Shown: positions 62,300 to 64,000 of the stretch, one piece after another
Numbering within the stretch: the stretch's first letter is position 1
How the letters are laid out: each line of letters starts with the position of its first letter
Assembly: GCA_022539475.1 (NCBI GenBank)
Contig: VCMS01000261.1
Coordinates: 26,514 to 90,513 of the forward strand
Direction: 5' to 3'
DNA: 64,000 bases
DNA from: Gracilaria domingensis
Taxonomy: Eukaryota; Rhodophyta; Florideophyceae; Gracilariales; Gracilariaceae
The notes under the pieces: generated by a model
What the model was told of the DNA's origin: nothing
Databases searched by the model: none
The model's input: only the letters and a program-made list of their open reading frames with translations
Program-made: the position numbers and the translations under genes

Positions 62300-62941
62300 A
62301 TGCCGTCTCTGATGCTCACAAGCTTTGACTTCCGCGGTCGCGCGGAGCCCGTTCGCCTCGCCCTCGTCGTCTCGGGCATTCCCTTCGAGGAGCACCGCTT
62401 CTCTTTTGCGCAGTGGCCGGACATCAAGCCCACCACTCCGTATGGCTCCGTGCCCACGCTCGCGGTTGACGGCGAGGTATTGGCGCAGTCGGCCGCCATT
62501 CTGCGCTACGCTGGGAAGCTGGGCGAGCTGTACCCGACGGACGCGCTGGAGGCTCTGCGGGTGGATGAGATTGTGGACACGGTTGAGGAATTGGCATTGG
62601 TGGCGTACGCTTATAAGGGGGACGACAAGCAGAGGCTCGAGGAGCAGCGCAACCGGTTTGCCAACGACGCTGTGCCGCGGTATGCATCTGCGCTGGAAGC
62701 CAGAGTGCAGAGCTCAGCCGACGCTCCTTACGCTGTGGGTGGCAAGCTTTCAATTGCGGACTTTGCTATCACGTGCTTGATCAACAACATTCAGAGCGGC
62801 GAATTGGACTACCTGCGCACTGATATCTTCGAGTCGTACCCGAAGCTTGTGGCCGTGCATAAAGCCATCATGGAGCTCCCGAGCGTTGTGGAATGGTACA
62901 AGAAATACCCGATCCCGTATCAGACTCCCAAGATGGAGTAA
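62300..62941 (+). CDS. Sigma-like glutathione S-transferase
   Basis: 213 residues from ATG 62300 (MPSLMLTS); a 9-codon extension lacks ATG. The N-terminal thioredoxin-like domain has the sigma-class block FDFRGRAEPVRLALVVSG. It also has the glutathione-binding motif YGSVPTLAVDGEVLAQSAAI, where QS-A-I contacts the gamma-glutamyl group. The C-terminal helical domain includes KLSIADFAITCLI, with the usual N-capping box (S-I-A-D). The enzyme conjugates glutathione to electrophiles or reduces peroxides in the cytosol. The catalytic Tyr8 of the sigma/alpha/mu/pi classes is Ser here (LTSFDFRGRAE against LTYFNxRGRAE), as in theta- and zeta-like enzymes, so chemistry may differ. The gene is single-exon and complete, ending 790 bp before the valyl-tRNA synthetase segment. 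Confidence 0.85.
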   Translation: MPSLMLTSFDFRGRAEPVRLALVVSGIPFEEHRFSFAQWPDIKPTTPYGSVPTLAVDGEVLAQSAAILRYAGKLGELYPTDALEALRVDEIVDTVEELALVAYAYKGDDKQRLEEQRNRFANDAVPRYASALEARVQSSADAPYAVGGKLSIADFAITCLINNIQSGELDYLRTDIFESYPKLVAVHKAIMELPSVVEWYKKYPIPYQTPKME

Positions 62942-63730
62942 GACGCCTTGACGGCTTCTGAGCTTGTGCATTGCAATTTCGTGTCTTTATGTTGATGCGT
63001 GCACGTCCACCAACTGCCCATCAGTCAAGCGGCTTACATTTTGCTCAAGTACCTTTGTAAATTGTCTATCGGAGTCGCGGTAGCCCAGCTTGCCAGAGAC
63101 TCATGTTTGAACTCTGGTGCGCATAGATTGCGAAGTTTCCTCATTAAAACCATACTCACAGGCAGCTGTAACCATTGCTGATACGTAACTTCGTGTGCAC
63201 CATGTTCTCTTTCAACTAAGCGAACCTGCTTTGTCACTCTTTCCTGCTTCATGGGACCGCACATCAGCTGCATTGACTGCTAGTTAAATGCGAGCCTGTA
63301 AACAGGCAATGAAATCGTAGAAGCGTACAGACATCAATGCAGTACGGGGAGATGCGGCAAATAGCTCAATCAAAACCTTGAGCAACTTTAGCGAGGGTTC
63401 TTAAACCTTTGTTTCCTCTTTTTAGAACAAAATGCACCAAGTATTGCACAGGCTGTTGACACTTTGGCATATTTTACCTCACTACTCATGATTCAGAAGA
63501 AATTCTGGTCGGAGTTCAAGCCTGGGAAACAGCACATGATGACGATCTGCATCGCGTTCTGTCATTGTCGGGTTCGGAAAACATTCTTTCGTGGCACTCG
63601 AATTAAGCCCTGGTCCTTACTCTCTCTCTTTCGAGTACCGTTGGTACATTCGGCAGAGTTTATTCTCAACTGCACCTGGATTCTATGCGGAATATGCGAT
63701 AAAGAATTACCTTGTTTTTCTGCCGTTGAG
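62942..63730. other. Intergenic or intron sequence before the ValRS segment
   Basis: No 5' exon of a valyl-tRNA synthetase (HIGH signature and GLDHAG block) was found here. The stretch ends in a pyrimidine-rich tract (CTTGTTTTTCTGCCGTTGAG) that looks like a 3' splice site. The open frame 63464-63766 has no domain. Confidence 0.35.
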
Positions 63731-64000
63731 TTACACGTGATGAATTTGGAAGGCAAAAGTTTGTAGAGCAAAAGTTTGTAGAGCGTCTTTGGAGATGGAA
63801 GGAAGAAAAGGGTAATTATATCAATGTACAAATGAGACGATTGGGTGCCAGTTGTGATTGGGATCGTGCTCGCTTCACACCTGAGGATCATATGTCGGCT
63901 TTGGTGGCAGAAGCTTTCAAGCGTTTACATGACCAAGGACTGGTTTACAAAGGAAACTATATGGTGAACTGGAGTCCAAAGCTTCGAACTGCTGTTAGTG
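63731..64000 (+). CDS. Valyl-tRNA synthetase, internal fragment running off the window
   Basis: From 63731 a frame opens directly after a pyrimidine tract and AG. It reads TRDEFGRQKFVE, then KFVERLWRWKEE, then MRRLGASCDWDRARFT, then AFKRLHDQGLVYKGNYMVNW, then SPKLRTAVS at the window end. This is the stretch of class Ia ValRS that follows the GLDHAG block and ends near the NWCPKLRTAIS motif. ValRS attaches valine to tRNA-Val in the cytosol or organelle. A 15-bp tandem duplication (63754-63783) doubles KFVEQ/KFVER. The N-terminal catalytic HIGH part is missing from the preceding 800 bp. The piece is therefore either an exon after a long intron or a truncated copy. Confidence 0.8.

Noticed and set aside
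63075-63125. tRNA-like A and B box words
   Set aside because: The boxes are about 25 bp apart, too close for a tRNA, and no acceptor stem pairs.

Overview
The window is nuclear DNA from a compact, intron-poor eukaryote. It carries eukaryote-only genes: UPF2, bystin, STE24, an RBBP6-like protein, an extended-PHD/HMG-box protein, a homeodomain protein and a golgin. Four gene models need one GT-AG intron each (69-204 nt); all other genes are single open frames. CG-rich blocks precede several genes, and there is a Ty3/gypsy chromovirus and a Plavaka/KDZ-like transposase. A unicellular red alga of the Porphyridium type would fit, but that is inference; no organism-specific marker was read.

Layout. 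1-15 kb is accessory and decayed. It holds a frameshifted Myb/telobox gene (2194-5918), a tandem array of long palindromes carrying TTAGGG/CCCTAA (7186-7613), and a truncated transposase (9258-10910). It also holds a hairpin-rich locus with two 415-bp-offset direct repeats that each look like an intron (11280-12584), and a small spliced double zinc-finger gene (13434-13934). 15793-21141 is a complete-length but decayed LTR retrotransposon with 5-bp target duplications. 21.6-25 kb holds a spliced C2H2 gene and a Nudix-like/APH-kinase fusion.

28-48 kb is the gene-dense housekeeping core: RBBP6-like (-), ePHD-HMG (+), UPF2 (-), bystin (+), STE24 (-), a short PDCD4-linker-like protein (-), golgin (+) and homeodomain factor (-). 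The genes are mostly in alternating orientation, with divergent pairs sharing short, often CG-rich promoter regions. Several act in RNA metabolism: 3'-end processing (RBBP6), nonsense-mediated decay (UPF2), 18S rRNA/40S assembly (bystin) and possibly translation control (PDCD4-like).

49-64 kb holds an orphan multi-pass membrane protein, an MFS transporter, a secreted malectin-like protein and a vanadium-haloperoxidase-like gene whose frame breaks once. It also holds a 1-kb inverted repeat with two outward-facing TATA boxes, a sigma-like glutathione transferase with Ser in place of the catalytic Tyr, and the start of a valyl-tRNA synthetase segment that runs off the window.

Most interesting for follow-up: the hairpin/pseudo-intron locus at 11.3-12.6 kb, the 1-kb inverted repeat at 59.7-60.7 kb, the palindrome array at 7.2-7.6 kb, the stand-alone PDCD4-type peptide, and the haloperoxidase-like gene with a changed catalytic motif. 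Recurrent 49-75 nt hairpins in intergenic DNA hint at a small-RNA or miniature-transposon layer that gene calls do not explain.
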